Source: a virus. Taken from it: a DNA stretch of 20,324 nucleotides. A model generated the notes under the pieces. It saw only the letters and a program-made list of their open reading frames with translations, did no database searches and was not told where the DNA came from. The translations under genes were made by a program, and so were the position numbers. Shown piece by piece: positions 10,676 through 19,903 of the stretch (positions are counted from its first letter, which is position 1; every line of letters starts with the position of its first letter). The stretch covers positions 1 through 20,324 of IMG/VR virus record IMGVR_UViG_3300018481_000817. One strand, 5' to 3'.

Positions 10676-13630
10676 TCAGCCGAGGAGCGGGAGGAGGTAG
10701 AACTGCATCCCGTTCGGCGTCCGGGCGGTGCCGGAGTTCTGCCAGATCGACACCTGCATCCGGTCACCCACGGCGATCTCAATGGGGGCCACGAGGGTCG
10801 GGCCGGTGGAGTTGCCCAGGGCCTTGGAGTGGAGGGCAATGTCGTTGATGCCGCCCATCTGGGCGTCGTTCTTCCAGACCTGCACGCCACAACCCCAGTC
10901 GTTGACGGTGTCAGCCGCCCATGAGGCCTTTGCGAAGACGAGGTAGGCACCTGCGGCCCCGGCCTGGCACGTCCAGGTGCCGGTGCTGGAGTCGTAGGTA
11001 AACCCTCGAAGGATCGAGTTAGACCAGATCGTGGGGGTTGCTTCCGTACCGAGGCGCGTGCCGGGTGCCCCGCTGTTCGCGGTGGCGCGGTAGGTCGAGA
11101 CACCAGCTTGCACACGACCCTGCCCGGATACGACTCCGGCGGCGCTTCCAGACAGCCCACCGAGTCGCCAGACTCCGTCGCCGCTGAGGTCGATCAGCGG
11201 GCCGTTGCTATCGGTCGCCTGGGACTTGATCGAGGCCGGGTCGGCATTGAGCGCAGCGAACCCGTTGCTAGCGGGCGGCGGGTTCCCGGCGGTCGGCGGG
11301 GTGATCGGGGTGACGTCGCCGAGGTTGGTGCCCCGGATGCCCTTGGCGAGGTAGTCGAAGCGGGTCAGGGCTGCGGCCCCGAACGCGGCGTAGATCCCGA
11401 TCCGGTCGGCGAGGTCGACTCGGGTGGGGTCGGTAATCTCGGCCTCGGGGGCAGCTCCGCCGACGATCACGGGGAACATGCCCTGCCCCAGGGTGACGGT
11501 CGTCGTCGGCGACGCAGCAGTCTCGTGGGTACCGTTGGTCGCGTTCCGGTCAGCCCAGGTATAGGCGGCCTTGAGGACGTCACCTGCGAGGTTTGGTCGG
11601 GCGTGCCGGTAGACGCGGGTGTCACCGCCGTTGTGGTCGACTTCGAGGAGTTCCTGATCGTGGTTGTCACCGAGGGGGTTGACGGCGAGGAGCTGCTTGG
11701 GTCCGACGCTGTCGCTACCGGCCCGAGTCATGTCGGCGGTGGTCCGACGTACCCACGTCGAGGAGCCGGGGTCGGCCTCGAAAGCCCAGAGCTTCGTTGG
11801 CGCGCCTACCGGGTTCAGGTAGAGGTACTGCTTTGCGGACCCGGTACCGAACATGAACCCGACGGCGTCACTCGCGTATCCGCCGGTCGGGGCTCCCGGC
11901 AGGAGCGCGGAGGCGGCCCCCGGGGTGACCGTCCCGTCGAGGGTGTAGGTACGGGTCCTGACCCCGGTGTCGCTGGTGAAGACCAGGACGACGTTGTTTG
12001 TCCGGTCCGGGTTGACCCCAACCCCCACATAGGAGAGGTCAGCCATGGTGCCGATGACGTAGGTCTCGACGACGGTCTCCCAGGTCGGGTCGAGCAGCAG
12101 AAAGACGTAGTCCTGGGGGCTGTGATTGATCCGGTAACCGAAGACCCAGACGCCTCCGGTTGTGTCGTCACGCCAGACCTGCTCGACCGAGACTCGGTTC
12201 GGGTCACCGATGGTGCGGGGGACCCCGTTCAGCCTGCGTTCTGCGCCGACGAATTGCTGGGTGGCAACGTCGAACTCCTGCCAGTCGATGAGGCTCGACC
12301 CGCCGGGCAGCCACGGGTTCCCGCCCTCTTCGAGGTAGAGGATCGACCAGGAGTAGTCGGGCACCTCGATGGTGGGCCAGCCCTGGGTGACCACCGGGGC
12401 GACGGCCGGGTTGGGGATTCCGGCGCGCATCACGAGGTCGCCACCGAGTTCCCCGTAGCCGTTGATCGACCAGTCCTGCTCGACGTTGAGAGACCGGGCG
12501 TTGATGTGGGCGTCGACGGTCGCGGCCGAGCCGTCGGCGGGGAAGGTGATCGTGCCGCCGTTGCTCTGCGGGATGGTGATCCCGGTCTCCGGGTTGATCG
12601 TGATGTTTCCGACCTGGATGGAGCCGGTGAGGATGAACCCGGCAACCAGGCGGGCGGTGACGATCTCGGAGACCTTCGAGGGGTCGAGCACGCCGGGCGT
12701 GATCGGGCCAGGTTCGGCCGCGCCGACGACGTTTCTCGCGACGGTCCGGACGTAGTAGATGGTGTCCAGCGCGAGGGGCTGTGAGGTGACGTTGCCCTCC
12801 TCGTCGGTGACGGGAGCGGAGACGATCACAAACACGGCCGACCGGCTGGACCCGGAGAGGGTTGCGGCGCTCGGGGCGAAGTCGGGCTCGGTGCTGATGT
12901 GAAAGTCGAGCGTGGTGGTTCCGGCGTAGTCCTCGATCACTTCAACCACGAGCGAGTCAATCGTCCCGTGGACTTCCACGGCCGGGGAGGAGGCGGGGGG
13001 TTCGGTCGGCTCGGCGGGTGGTGGCGGGTTGACGATGCTGGAGCCGTCGATCTTGGGCTGCACGCCGGGCACGTCGAGGACCTGGGAGAGGTCGTCGGCC
13101 ACCACGATGGGCGCGGGCGGGTCATAGAGCCCCTCGGGGAACGAGGCCCTCATGCCGTACGGAATCGGCACCTGGGCCACGTCTCCGGCCTCGTCGGCCT
13201 CCCCGGTCACCTCGGCGGTCTGAGGGAAGGAGACGAGCGCGTAGGCGTCGGTGGCCACCTCGGTGCCGACCACGAGCCAGACCGGGTCATCCTCGTCCAC
13301 CTGGATGGCGAGGGGCTCGGTCAGGGTGAGGGTGCCGGGGGTGAGTTCGGCGGTCTCGTCGTAGGTCCCTCCAGCTCCCTCGGTGACCTGGTCCTCGGGG
13401 ATGCCGGGGGTCACGGTGTCCACGGTGTAGCGCTCACCGAGGATGTCCACGATGACCCCAATGCCGGTAATGGTGGAGGTGTCGGGGTCGGTGGTGTCCT
13501 GGCTGGTGTAGTCCGTGAAGTCGGTGATGTCCGCGACGAGCAGCTCGGTGGCTCCGACCGTCGCGACGGCGGCGGCGTTGGAGCCGCGCTCGGTGATGAG
13601 TACCTCGGTCAACAGGCCTTCAGTTGGCAC
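10676..13630 (-). CDS. large tail-tip / receptor-binding protein
   Basis: This is a 984-aa protein. The first 200 residues are acidic and beta-rich, like a tail-attachment or OB-fold region. A fibronectin-III-like domain follows at about 210-315 (DTIYYVRTVARNVVG). Next come a fibre-like linker (VSEIVTARLVAGFILTGSIQ), a long beta-rich middle with W/G/D-rich blades that may form a propeller, and a C-terminal domain at about 861-984. This last part resembles a C1q/TNF jelly roll (AGAYLVFAKASW, GVQVWKNDAQMGG, IAVGDRMQVSIWQNSGT). Such C-terminal jelly rolls often bind the cell surface as trimers. GTG at 13630 has AAGGAAG upstream. It is the last large tail gene and the best candidate for host recognition. 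Confidence 0.75.
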   Translation of the reverse strand: MPTEGLLTEVLITERGSNAAAVATVGATELLVADITDFTDYTSQDTTDPDTSTITGIGVIVDILGERYTVDTVTPGIPEDQVTEGAGGTYDETAELTPGTLTLTEPLAIQVDEDDPVWLVVGTEVATDAYALVSFPQTAEVTGEADEAGDVAQVPIPYGMRASFPEGLYDPPAPIVVADDLSQVLDVPGVQPKIDGSSIVNPPPPAEPTEPPASSPAVEVHGTIDSLVVEVIEDYAGTTTLDFHISTEPDFAPSAATLSGSSRSAVFVIVSAPVTDEEGNVTSQPLALDTIYYVRTVARNVVGAAEPGPITPGVLDPSKVSEIVTARLVAGFILTGSIQVGNITINPETGITIPQSNGGTITFPADGSAATVDAHINARSLNVEQDWSINGYGELGGDLVMRAGIPNPAVAPVVTQGWPTIEVPDYSWSILYLEEGGNPWLPGGSSLIDWQEFDVATQQFVGAERRLNGVPRTIGDPNRVSVEQVWRDDTTGGVWVFGYRINHSPQDYVFLLLDPTWETVVETYVIGTMADLSYVGVGVNPDRTNNVVLVFTSDTGVRTRTYTLDGTVTPGAASALLPGAPTGGYASDAVGFMFGTGSAKQYLYLNPVGAPTKLWAFEADPGSSTWVRRTTADMTRAGSDSVGPKQLLAVNPLGDNHDQELLEVDHNGGDTRVYRHARPNLAGDVLKAAYTWADRNATNGTHETAASPTTTVTLGQGMFPVIVGGAAPEAEITDPTRVDLADRIGIYAAFGAAALTRFDYLAKGIRGTNLGDVTPITPPTAGNPPPASNGFAALNADPASIKSQATDSNGPLIDLSGDGVWRLGGLSGSAAGVVSGQGRVQAGVSTYRATANSGAPGTRLGTEATPTIWSNSILRGFTYDSSTGTWTCQAGAAGAYLVFAKASWAADTVNDWGCGVQVWKNDAQMGGINDIALHSKALGNSTGPTLVAPIEIAVGDRMQVSIWQNSGTARTPNGMQFYLLPLLG

Positions 13631-13634
13631 GCTT

Positions 13635-14870
13635 TCACTTCTTCCTTCGGGTGACGGTGCGGCGGCGGTTGCTGGTGGCAGTGACGCGGCGCGAGGGGGC
13701 GGCGGAAACCCATCTGTGGGTGCCGATGGACATGTCCCCGGAGGTGCCGAGCGGGATGGAGGCCTGTTCCAGGCGTACGGCCATGGAGCCGTCCTCGCCG
13801 GTCACGGTGACGATGTCGTCGGCGTCGAGGTGGAAGATCGGCACGCACGAGAACGAGGGGGTTCCCTGGAGCTGGTCCGAGCCTGCGAGTTCCAGGTCGG
13901 CCTTCCACTTGGCTTGGGCGACGGTGGTGTACGCGTCGTCGGCAATCACCTTGGGCAGGAGCCGGGAGACGCCCTTGCGGGCCAGGGAGACCGGGGAGAG
14001 CAGCCCGGTGGTGATCTGGGCGGTTGCCTGCGGCTGGGTGGTGGTGGTGATGGTCGACCCGGCGGCGGTCTTGGACGTGGTGGTCGTCTTCTTGCCGGTG
14101 ACCTGGACAAAGTTGGCCACGCTGGTGAAGTCGGTGGAGCTGTTGGCTACCTCGGTGAGGTAGGGCAGGGTCAGCTCACTGACGCTGGGCTTGGGCCGGA
14201 GGGTGGCGTAGCCGTCACAGGAGTAGATGAGCTGCATGCCCAGCTCCGCGGACGCGATCTTGGACGCGACCAGCCAGGGCGAGGCGTCGTCGGCCAACCC
14301 GACGCTGTAGGGCTTGGAGAGGCGGCGCGTGCCGGAGCCGAGGTTGAAGCGAAACTCCCCGGTCTTCTTGGCCAGGATGTCCCGGATTGCGGTGCGGGCG
14401 TTTACGCCCTTGGACACGGTGTAGGCGGAGGCTCCTCGGAGCGCCAGCGCGGTCTTCTCCTGGAGTTCGATGGAGACCTCGGCACCGTTGCGGCTCATGG
14501 TCGACGGCGGCCCAATGAAGCACGGAACGGCCACGGTGAATGCCGGGACGGTGGTGTTGCCGACCCGGGTGGTGGGCACCCGCAGCGTGTGGGTGAGCCG
14601 GACGAGCCGGTTGGGTCCAATGGTGGAGTTCTCGAGTGTGGTCACGCCCGTGGTGTCGAGCATCCCGGCGGGGTCGGAGACGGTGATGGACGCGGTGCGC
14701 CGAACCTGCTCCCCGTTCTGGAGGTTGATCTGCCCGTCGAGCAGCGTGAGCGCCCCGGCGGGGGTCTCGTTGAGGGTGAGCAGCTCCACCGAGACCCGGT
14801 AGTCGTGGGAGGAGAACAGCCGGGCCAGGTAGGCGGTGTTCTGGGCGGTGGTGAGTCCCAGGTTCTTCAC
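13635..14870 (-). CDS. minor tail protein, DUF5047-like
   Basis: This 411-aa protein begins near a conserved-looking segment: DYRVSVELLTLNETPAGALT, LLDGQINLQNGEQVRRTASI, then TVSDPAG. This matches my memory of DUF5047 minor tail proteins of Streptomyces-type phages. The middle has a helical part (VNARTAIRDILAKKTG) and a Thr-rich linker; the C-terminus is very basic (RRRTVTRRKK). The GTG at 14870 overlaps the upstream stop (GTGA); the longer frame to 15017 has no start signal and overlaps the upstream gene fully. It probably forms part of the tail tip. Confidence 0.7.
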   Translation of the reverse strand: MKNLGLTTAQNTAYLARLFSSHDYRVSVELLTLNETPAGALTLLDGQINLQNGEQVRRTASITVSDPAGMLDTTGVTTLENSTIGPNRLVRLTHTLRVPTTRVGNTTVPAFTVAVPCFIGPPSTMSRNGAEVSIELQEKTALALRGASAYTVSKGVNARTAIRDILAKKTGEFRFNLGSGTRRLSKPYSVGLADDASPWLVASKIASAELGMQLIYSCDGYATLRPKPSVSELTLPYLTEVANSSTDFTSVANFVQVTGKKTTTTSKTAAGSTITTTTQPQATAQITTGLLSPVSLARKGVSRLLPKVIADDAYTTVAQAKWKADLELAGSDQLQGTPSFSCVPIFHLDADDIVTVTGEDGSMAVRLEQASIPLGTSGDMSIGTHRWVSAAPSRRVTATSNRRRTVTRRKK

Positions 14871-16759
14871 TGCGCCCACCAGTTCATGGCCACGTCGAGC
14901 TGGCGCTCGGGCCACTGCACCGGGGTCTCGACCAGCGTGATGTCCCCGAGGATGACTTCCCCGGTGTAGTTGCCGAGGGTGAGGAGGTAGCGGGTCCCGG
15001 AGTCGGCGGCGGCCCACTCCCGCAACAGCTCCTCGACCCGCTGTGGCGTCGGGAGGGGCTCGGTGGGGGTGGAGTCCCCTACGCGGATAACGGTGCCGGA
15101 GAGCGCCCCCTGTGGCGCGCTACGGAGCAACCGGCGGCGTACGACCGGCGCGGCTGCCCCGGAGGCCGAGAGGGTGGCCGGGAGCGGCTGGTGAACGATT
15201 GAGGACTCGGGCTGGGTCTGCTCCTGCCCGTCGTTGCCCCACAACACGACGCGGCGGGTGAGGTCCTGGACCAGGTCGGGGTCTCCCGGGCTGGGGAAGT
15301 AGGCGTCGACCTCGGTGAGCCAGATCCCGACACATCGGGGCGTGCCAATGTAGGTGGGGCCGGCTGAGGCCTTGACTCCGTTGACGATGGGAACGAGCTG
15401 CCAGACGTGCTCCTCGTTCATGGTCGCGGCCGGGTCCACCACGGTGGCCGTGGTGCCCTCGAAGATGTCCAGGCCAACCCAGCGGGCCACCTCCTCCCCG
15501 TCGCGCACTAGGGCCAGGAAGTCCGGCACCGTGGCCCGGGTCGCGGTGAGTGTGACGTCAGGTACCCAGGTGCCGACGCGGCCGACCAGGGTGTCCACCG
15601 GGGCAACCGACGAGCTGGGGGTCAACACCACCGGCTTGGCGGCGATCACGGAGACGGGGTCACCGGGGGTGGCCACGCGGTCGGTGTCGTCCCACACCTC
15701 GATCTCGATGTCACCCTGTTGGCCGTTGCGGGTGAACCCCTTGTTCGGGGTCCACTCGGTGTCGGAGCCGAGCGTGCGGCCGGAGTCAGCGAGGACGTTT
15801 CCGGCAGCGTCGAACAACCGCCCGCGCCATGCCACCTGGGCAGCTCCGTCCGGCGGGGTGTAGGTCCACGTGACCGGCGGCGTGCCGTCCTGGATGGGGA
15901 CGGGACCCGGAGCTGGTTCACCGGGGGGCTGGGTGATGACCAGGGTACCGACCGGCACGCGGGAGAGGGTGGTCCACCCGGACCAGGGCGACCACCCGGC
16001 GGTGTTGGACTGGCGTACGCGCCACAACCGGGTCTCACCCTCGGCCAGGGCCGGGAAGGCAGCCCAGCGGCTCTCAGAGAGGTCCAGGAGGCCTCCGGTG
16101 GTGGCCACCTCCCCGGTGTCGAACTGGGGGGTGGTGCCGTTGCCGACCGGGTCAACCTGGACCTGCATCTTGGTTATGTCGGCGGCCTCGTTGAACATGA
16201 GCGTCGGGCGCGCCGAGGAGATGGCCGAGCCGGAGGGGTGGAGGCCGGTGGGAGCGACCGGCAGAACGATGTAGCTCACGTATAGCGCGGGACGACCACC
16301 GGTCGCGGCCGTGCCCCGGATCTTGATCGCGGTCGAGTCCGACAGCTCCAGCCGGAAGCCGTTGTTCGGCTGGGTGCCCCGCACCATCGCCTGGATCGTG
16401 GCAGTGACGGGCAGCTTGAACTGAGACCCGTTGCCGAGCGACCCGCGCGTGAGGGTGGCGACCTCGGGTCCCAGCGCCCCGTAGTTCCCCCAGGTCGGCC
16501 GGGTGGGGAGCGCGGTCGGCTTGGTCTGGAGGTTCATGGTCCGTGTCCCGCTGGCGGCAGCGGCCAGGCGGATGTCCACGTAGGCATCCGTAACGACGGC
16601 GTTGCGCGGAATCTTGGACAGGTCGGGACGGAAGACCGCGACGGCCCGCCCGGTCCCGCTGCCCCCTCGCAGCGGGAGCGAGGCGGGTCGCCCGTAGTAG
16701 GTGGTCACCTTGGCGGCCTGGAGGCTGTAGAGCTGGAGGACCGTCGTCTGGGTCGGCAT
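14867..16759 (-). CDS. minor tail protein with DNRLRE-like N-terminal domain
   Basis: This 630-aa protein has residues 1-170 with the plan of a DNRLRE/CBM96-type beta domain: TTYYGRPASLPLRGG, AVFRPDLSKIPRNAVVTDAY, ATIQAMVRGTQPNNGFRLEL and a closing RPALYVSYI. Two or three fibronectin-like modules follow (SARPTLMFNEAADITKMQVQ; LWRVRQSNTAGWSPWSGW; VTWTYTPPDG), then a beta-rich C-terminal part ending in DVAMNWWAQ. The ATG is one base after the tape measure stop. It directly follows the tape measure gene, where distal tail proteins are encoded. A sugar-binding role is an inference from the domain resemblance. Confidence 0.7.
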   Translation of the reverse strand: MPTQTTVLQLYSLQAAKVTTYYGRPASLPLRGGSGTGRAVAVFRPDLSKIPRNAVVTDAYVDIRLAAAASGTRTMNLQTKPTALPTRPTWGNYGALGPEVATLTRGSLGNGSQFKLPVTATIQAMVRGTQPNNGFRLELSDSTAIKIRGTAATGGRPALYVSYIVLPVAPTGLHPSGSAISSARPTLMFNEAADITKMQVQVDPVGNGTTPQFDTGEVATTGGLLDLSESRWAAFPALAEGETRLWRVRQSNTAGWSPWSGWTTLSRVPVGTLVITQPPGEPAPGPVPIQDGTPPVTWTYTPPDGAAQVAWRGRLFDAAGNVLADSGRTLGSDTEWTPNKGFTRNGQQGDIEIEVWDDTDRVATPGDPVSVIAAKPVVLTPSSSVAPVDTLVGRVGTWVPDVTLTATRATVPDFLALVRDGEEVARWVGLDIFEGTTATVVDPAATMNEEHVWQLVPIVNGVKASAGPTYIGTPRCVGIWLTEVDAYFPSPGDPDLVQDLTRRVVLWGNDGQEQTQPESSIVHQPLPATLSASGAAAPVVRRRLLRSAPQGALSGTVIRVGDSTPTEPLPTPQRVEELLREWAAADSGTRYLLTLGNYTGEVILGDITLVETPVQWPERQLDVAMNWWAQ

Positions 16760-16760
16760 G

Positions 16761-19124
16761 TCAGGCGGCTCCTGCTCGTGCGGTCTGGGCGGCCATCAGG
16801 TCGGCGGCGTCGATCCGCCCGTCCGCGAGGGCCTCGATGAACCCAATGCCGGAGGCCCAGTCGGTGATGGTCATGGCGAACCGGGTGGTGCCGCTGGTGG
16901 CCCCGGCGGTGAGCGCGGCTGTCGTGGCGGCGCTGGTGTTGGCGTCGGGGTAGGTGACCCCGGGGAGCGCGGCGTCGACGTTGGCGAGCATGGAGGTGGC
17001 CGAGGACATCGCGCGGGTCGCGGTGGGCGCTCCGCTGGTGATGCCCTTGGCCAACAGCTCCATGAGCCGCTTGCCAGCTCCGCCGTTGTTCCAGGACTTG
17101 AGCGGACCCCACTTGATCGGGCTCCCAGGGAGCAGTCCCTTGATCTTGGAGACACCGGACTGGACCTTGTCGATGGCTCCCTGGATCTTGGAGCCGATGC
17201 CGTCAACGAGCCCCTGGATCAGGCGGGCTCCGGCACCGAACAGGTCGATGCCGGTCACGACCCCAGTGAGGCGGGAACCGAGGGAGGAGAGCGCGGAGAC
17301 AGCCTTGCCGGGGATGCCCTTAATGAAGGAGACGAGCCCGTTGAAGATGGAGACCGCGCCGGACTTGATGCTGCCCCAGTTCTTGATCACCTGACCGACT
17401 GGGGTGAAGTTGAGGAACACCGACTTGACGGTGTTGAGCGCCCGGGAGACGAAGGCCTTAACAGCTCCAAAGATGGAGGAGGCCGCGGACCGGATCTTGC
17501 CCCAGTTCTGGATGATCTGACCGACCGGGGTGAAGTTGAGGAACACCTTCTTGAGGAAGCCGAAGATGGCTACGGCTCCGACCTTGATGGCGTTCCAGGT
17601 GCCGAGCACGATGGCGCGGAAGGTGTCGGACTTCTTCCAGGCGATGATGAAGATGGCCACGAGGGCCGCGATGGCCACCACGACCAGACCGATGGGGTTG
17701 GCCGTGAGTGCGGCGTTGAGGAGCCACTGACCGGCGGCCCACACCTTGGTCGCGACGGCGGCTGCCTTTCCGGCCACGGTGGACGCAATGGTGGCCACGG
17801 TGGCCCGCGCTCGGGTAGCTGTTCCCACGTTCTCAGCGGCCGTGCTGGCGGCGATGCTGGTGGCCAGGGAGCGGTTCGCGTTGGCCAGCGCGAGGTTGGA
17901 GACGACCTGGGCGGCCTGGAGCGGGATGGCTCCGATGGCGGCCACGTTGGCGGCGGCCTGGGCGGTCTTGTAGGCGGCGAACGCGACCACCAGCGCGGGC
18001 AGGTACTTGGCGAGAGTGTCGACGTGGTCGGCCGCGAACCCGATGGCGACCGCGAAGACGTTGATGGTGTCTGCTCCGCCCTGGGCGAACGCTGCACCGA
18101 GCTGGGACCAGTCCACGCCTGCGAGCGCGGAGCCGATCTTGCCGAGGGAGACGGACATCTCGGACATGGGTCCGGTGGAGGCCGAGAGCTTGGAGAAGTC
18201 GAGCCCGGAGGTGAACTTGATGAGAGCCGGCCCAATTCGGTCGATGACCGGACCGAGCTTTGCACCGATGGCGTCACCCAGCTTGGCGGCGCCAACCTCG
18301 ACGGGTCCAAGCGCGGTGGCAATGTCCTTGAACAGCGGGGCGAGGTGGGGGAACACCCCTCCCATGACCCCGGCTCCGATACGGCCGAGCGCGGCGTTGA
18401 CGTTGGCCAGGGCTCCGGTGAACGTGTCACCGCTGGACAGTGCCGCGCCGCCGAGACCGGCCTCCATGGCGGACGAGAACTGGTCGAAGGAGACCTTGCC
18501 CTCCGAGGCCAGGTTCTTGGCCTCCAGGGCGGTGACCCCCAGCTCCTTGGCGAGGAACTGGAGGACGGGGATGCCCCGGTCGGTGAGCTGGGCGATCTCC
18601 TCGCCCTGGATGATTCCACCGGCCGCGACCTTGTTGAAGATCGCGCCCATCTCGTCCATGCCGATTCCGGCGATGGTGGCCGAGTCAGCGACCAGCTTGA
18701 GCGTGTTCTCGAGTTCCTTGCCGGGCTTGATGCCGGAGGCCACGGCACCGGCGGCGGTGGTGGCTGCGGAGTCGAGTCCGAAGGCGGTGCCCTTCACCGA
18801 GGCCAGGGCGTTCTTCATGATGCTGTCGACGGTCCCGGCGTCGTGGCCGAGGCCGGTCAGCTTGGCGCGGGCCTGGTCGATGCCCTGGAGCCGGGAGAAG
18901 CCCTTGGCCAGGGTGGTTCCGATGAGCGCGACAGCTCCAGCTCCGGCGATGAGCGCTCCACCCTTGAGAGTGGTGCCGAGCGCCTTGGACATCGCCGAAC
19001 CGGTGGCCTTGCCCTGCTTGTCACCCACCTTGGCCATGTCGCCGGACAGGGCGGCGTCGGCGGCTCGTCCGAAACCTCGGGTGGAGGGGAGCAGCGAGAC
19101 GTAAGCCTGTGCGACCTCGGCCAT
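16761..19124 (-). CDS. tail tape measure protein
   Basis: This 787-aa, Ala/Gly-rich, helical protein has hydrophobic stretches at about residues 55-72 and 465-490 ([20 protein letters not shown]), the latter next to [17 protein letters not shown]-like text typical of phage tape measures. An N-terminal part ([34 protein letters not shown]) is also typical. The protein sets tail length and leaves through the tube at infection; at about 1.5 angstrom per residue the tail would be near 120 nm. ATG at 19124 has AGGAGGTGA upstream, which includes the stop of the chaperone frame. An internal 42-residue repeat is described separately. Confidence 0.95.
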   Translation of the reverse strand: MAEVAQAYVSLLPSTRGFGRAADAALSGDMAKVGDKQGKATGSAMSKALGTTLKGGALIAGAGAVALIGTTLAKGFSRLQGIDQARAKLTGLGHDAGTVDSIMKNALASVKGTAFGLDSAATTAAGAVASGIKPGKELENTLKLVADSATIAGIGMDEMGAIFNKVAAGGIIQGEEIAQLTDRGIPVLQFLAKELGVTALEAKNLASEGKVSFDQFSSAMEAGLGGAALSSGDTFTGALANVNAALGRIGAGVMGGVFPHLAPLFKDIATALGPVEVGAAKLGDAIGAKLGPVIDRIGPALIKFTSGLDFSKLSASTGPMSEMSVSLGKIGSALAGVDWSQLGAAFAQGGADTINVFAVAIGFAADHVDTLAKYLPALVVAFAAYKTAQAAANVAAIGAIPLQAAQVVSNLALANANRSLATSIAASTAAENVGTATRARATVATIASTVAGKAAAVATKVWAAGQWLLNAALTANPIGLVVVAIAALVAIFIIAWKKSDTFRAIVLGTWNAIKVGAVAIFGFLKKVFLNFTPVGQIIQNWGKIRSAASSIFGAVKAFVSRALNTVKSVFLNFTPVGQVIKNWGSIKSGAVSIFNGLVSFIKGIPGKAVSALSSLGSRLTGVVTGIDLFGAGARLIQGLVDGIGSKIQGAIDKVQSGVSKIKGLLPGSPIKWGPLKSWNNGGAGKRLMELLAKGITSGAPTATRAMSSATSMLANVDAALPGVTYPDANTSAATTAALTAGATSGTTRFAMTITDWASGIGFIEALADGRIDAADLMAAQTARAGAA
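17372..17547 (-). repeat. internal direct repeat in the tape measure gene
   Basis: Two 50-bp segments, 17372-17421 and 17498-17547, match at 46 of 50 bases, 126 bp (42 codons) apart. They encode the [10 protein letters not shown](I/V)I(Q/K)NWG(K/S)I motif twice. The near identity at the DNA level suggests a recent in-frame duplication or recombination. Confidence 0.85.
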
Positions 19125-19128
19125 GCGG

Positions 19129-19817
19129 TCACCTCCTGGTGAGTTGCGCCCACTGGGCGTGGAAGTCGTCCTTGGTCATCCGCACCGAGGGCTTGACCCG
19201 GCGGCTAGCGCGCTTGGGCTTGGTGGTCCACGGGCGCTTGTAGGGCACGGCCTTCTTGCCTGCGGCGGCCTTCATGACGAGGTCCCACAGGTCGGCCATG
19301 ACGCGGGCCTCCAGGGAGACGGGCTCGGTGAGTCCGGCGGCGGCGGCTCCGGTGGCACTGGAGGGGTCGGTCAGGAGCTGGTTCATGAGCCGGACCGCCT
19401 CGGCGATCCCCATGGCGGGGGTGCCAACAGCGCGGAGCGGGAGGCCGAACCGGACGCGCCAGTCGTACTCGACGGCTCCTCGGTGGGCCGCTACTGCTCC
19501 GAGGAACCGTCCGATTCCCCCTGGGACATCCAGTCACCGAGGATCTCCATCATGTCCCCGGTGGACAGGGTGCGGAGCGCGTTGACCACGTCGTCCTTGA
19601 CCATGAGGCGCAGGAGCGCGAACGCGTACTGGGCCTGCACCTGGGGGTCCTCGGGGCGCTCGACGATGTCCATGGTGAGCGAGCCGGGGAGCGCCTGGGC
19701 GTCATCCTCGGAGACCGGGGGGAGGGTGTAGGTGACCCCGTTGACGGTGAACCGGAGCCCGTCATCGGGGCTCCCGGTCTTTGGCTTGTGGTCCTGGGGG
19801 GTCTTGGCTGCGGGCAT
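19129..19817 (-). CDS. tail assembly chaperone, long form made by -1 frameshift
   Basis: The frame ending at 19129 has no start of its own that fits. Upstream of its first ATG (19413) it reads on without a stop through [18 protein letters not shown] to the end of the short chaperone, exactly one base behind it. Slipping at the G-run (19517-19521) gives a product of about 229 aa: 100 from the short form plus 129 from the second frame. The EYDWRxRFGLPL segment is typical of the second chaperone in actinophages. The basic C-terminal part ([12 protein letters not shown]) is unique to the long form. The short:long ratio is known to matter for tail assembly (lambda gpG/gpGT). Confidence 0.8.
19491..19817 (-). 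CDS. tail assembly chaperone, short form
   Basis: This 108-aa acidic protein contains [20 protein letters not shown] and a helical C-terminal half ([37 protein letters not shown]). It sits between the major tail and tape measure genes, the fixed position of the gpG-like chaperone, which binds the tape measure during tail assembly. ATG at 19817 has GGAGGA upstream. The stop is TAG at 19491. Confidence 0.85.
   Translation of the reverse strand: MPAAKTPQDHKPKTGSPDDGLRFTVNGVTYTLPPVSEDDAQALPGSLTMDIVERPEDPQVQAQYAFALLRLMVKDDVVNALRTLSTGDMMEILGDWMSQGESDGSSEQ
19515..19521 (-). other. probable -1 slippery site GGGGGAA
   Basis: In the short-form frame the codons are CAG-GGG-GAA. A step back by one base keeps GGG in the P site and continues as GGA-ATC in the long-form frame. 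The site is nine codons before the TAG stop, as expected for a gpG/gpGT pair. The exact slip point is inferred. Confidence 0.6.
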
Positions 19818-19852
19818 GGGTGTTCCTCCGGTGCGGAGAGGCGCGGATAGGT

Positions 19853-19893
19853 GCCGCCGAGGTGAGCGTCCGCACGGCACCCACCTCGGCGGC
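19853..19893 (-). terminator. strong hairpin after the major tail protein gene
   Basis: A perfect 12-bp inverted repeat, 19853-19864 against 19882-19893, has a 17-nt loop in the 86-bp gap after the major tail stop. No T-run follows. It may partly terminate or protect the upstream message, raising major tail protein over downstream products. Confidence 0.5.
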
Positions 19894-19903
19894 GAACTAG
19901 GGG

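Noticed and set aside
11108-12784. A 558-codon plus-strand open frame
   Set aside because: It is antisense to the tail-tip gene, with Gly/Val/Asp-rich composition and no recognisable domain.
13515-14969. A 484-codon plus-strand open frame
   Set aside because: It is antisense to two tail genes, Gly-rich, and without start signals.
13635-15017. Start of the DUF5047-like gene at 15017
   Set aside because: The extra N-terminus (Arg/His/Pro-rich) is a shadow of the upstream tail gene; GTG at 14870 gives a normal 4-bp overlap.
17372-17547. Direct repeats as CRISPR or a mobile element
   Set aside because: There are only two copies, in frame within a coding region, with protein-level conservation.
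16758-19142. A 794-codon open frame on the plus strand
   Set aside because: It is antisense to the tape measure gene, has Gly/Glu/Asp-rich low-complexity text and no ribosome site; it is a GC-bias shadow.
19129-19413. A stand-alone 94-aa gene starting at 19413
   Set aside because: The frame continues upstream with typical chaperone sequence to the slip site; no ribosome site was found at 19413.
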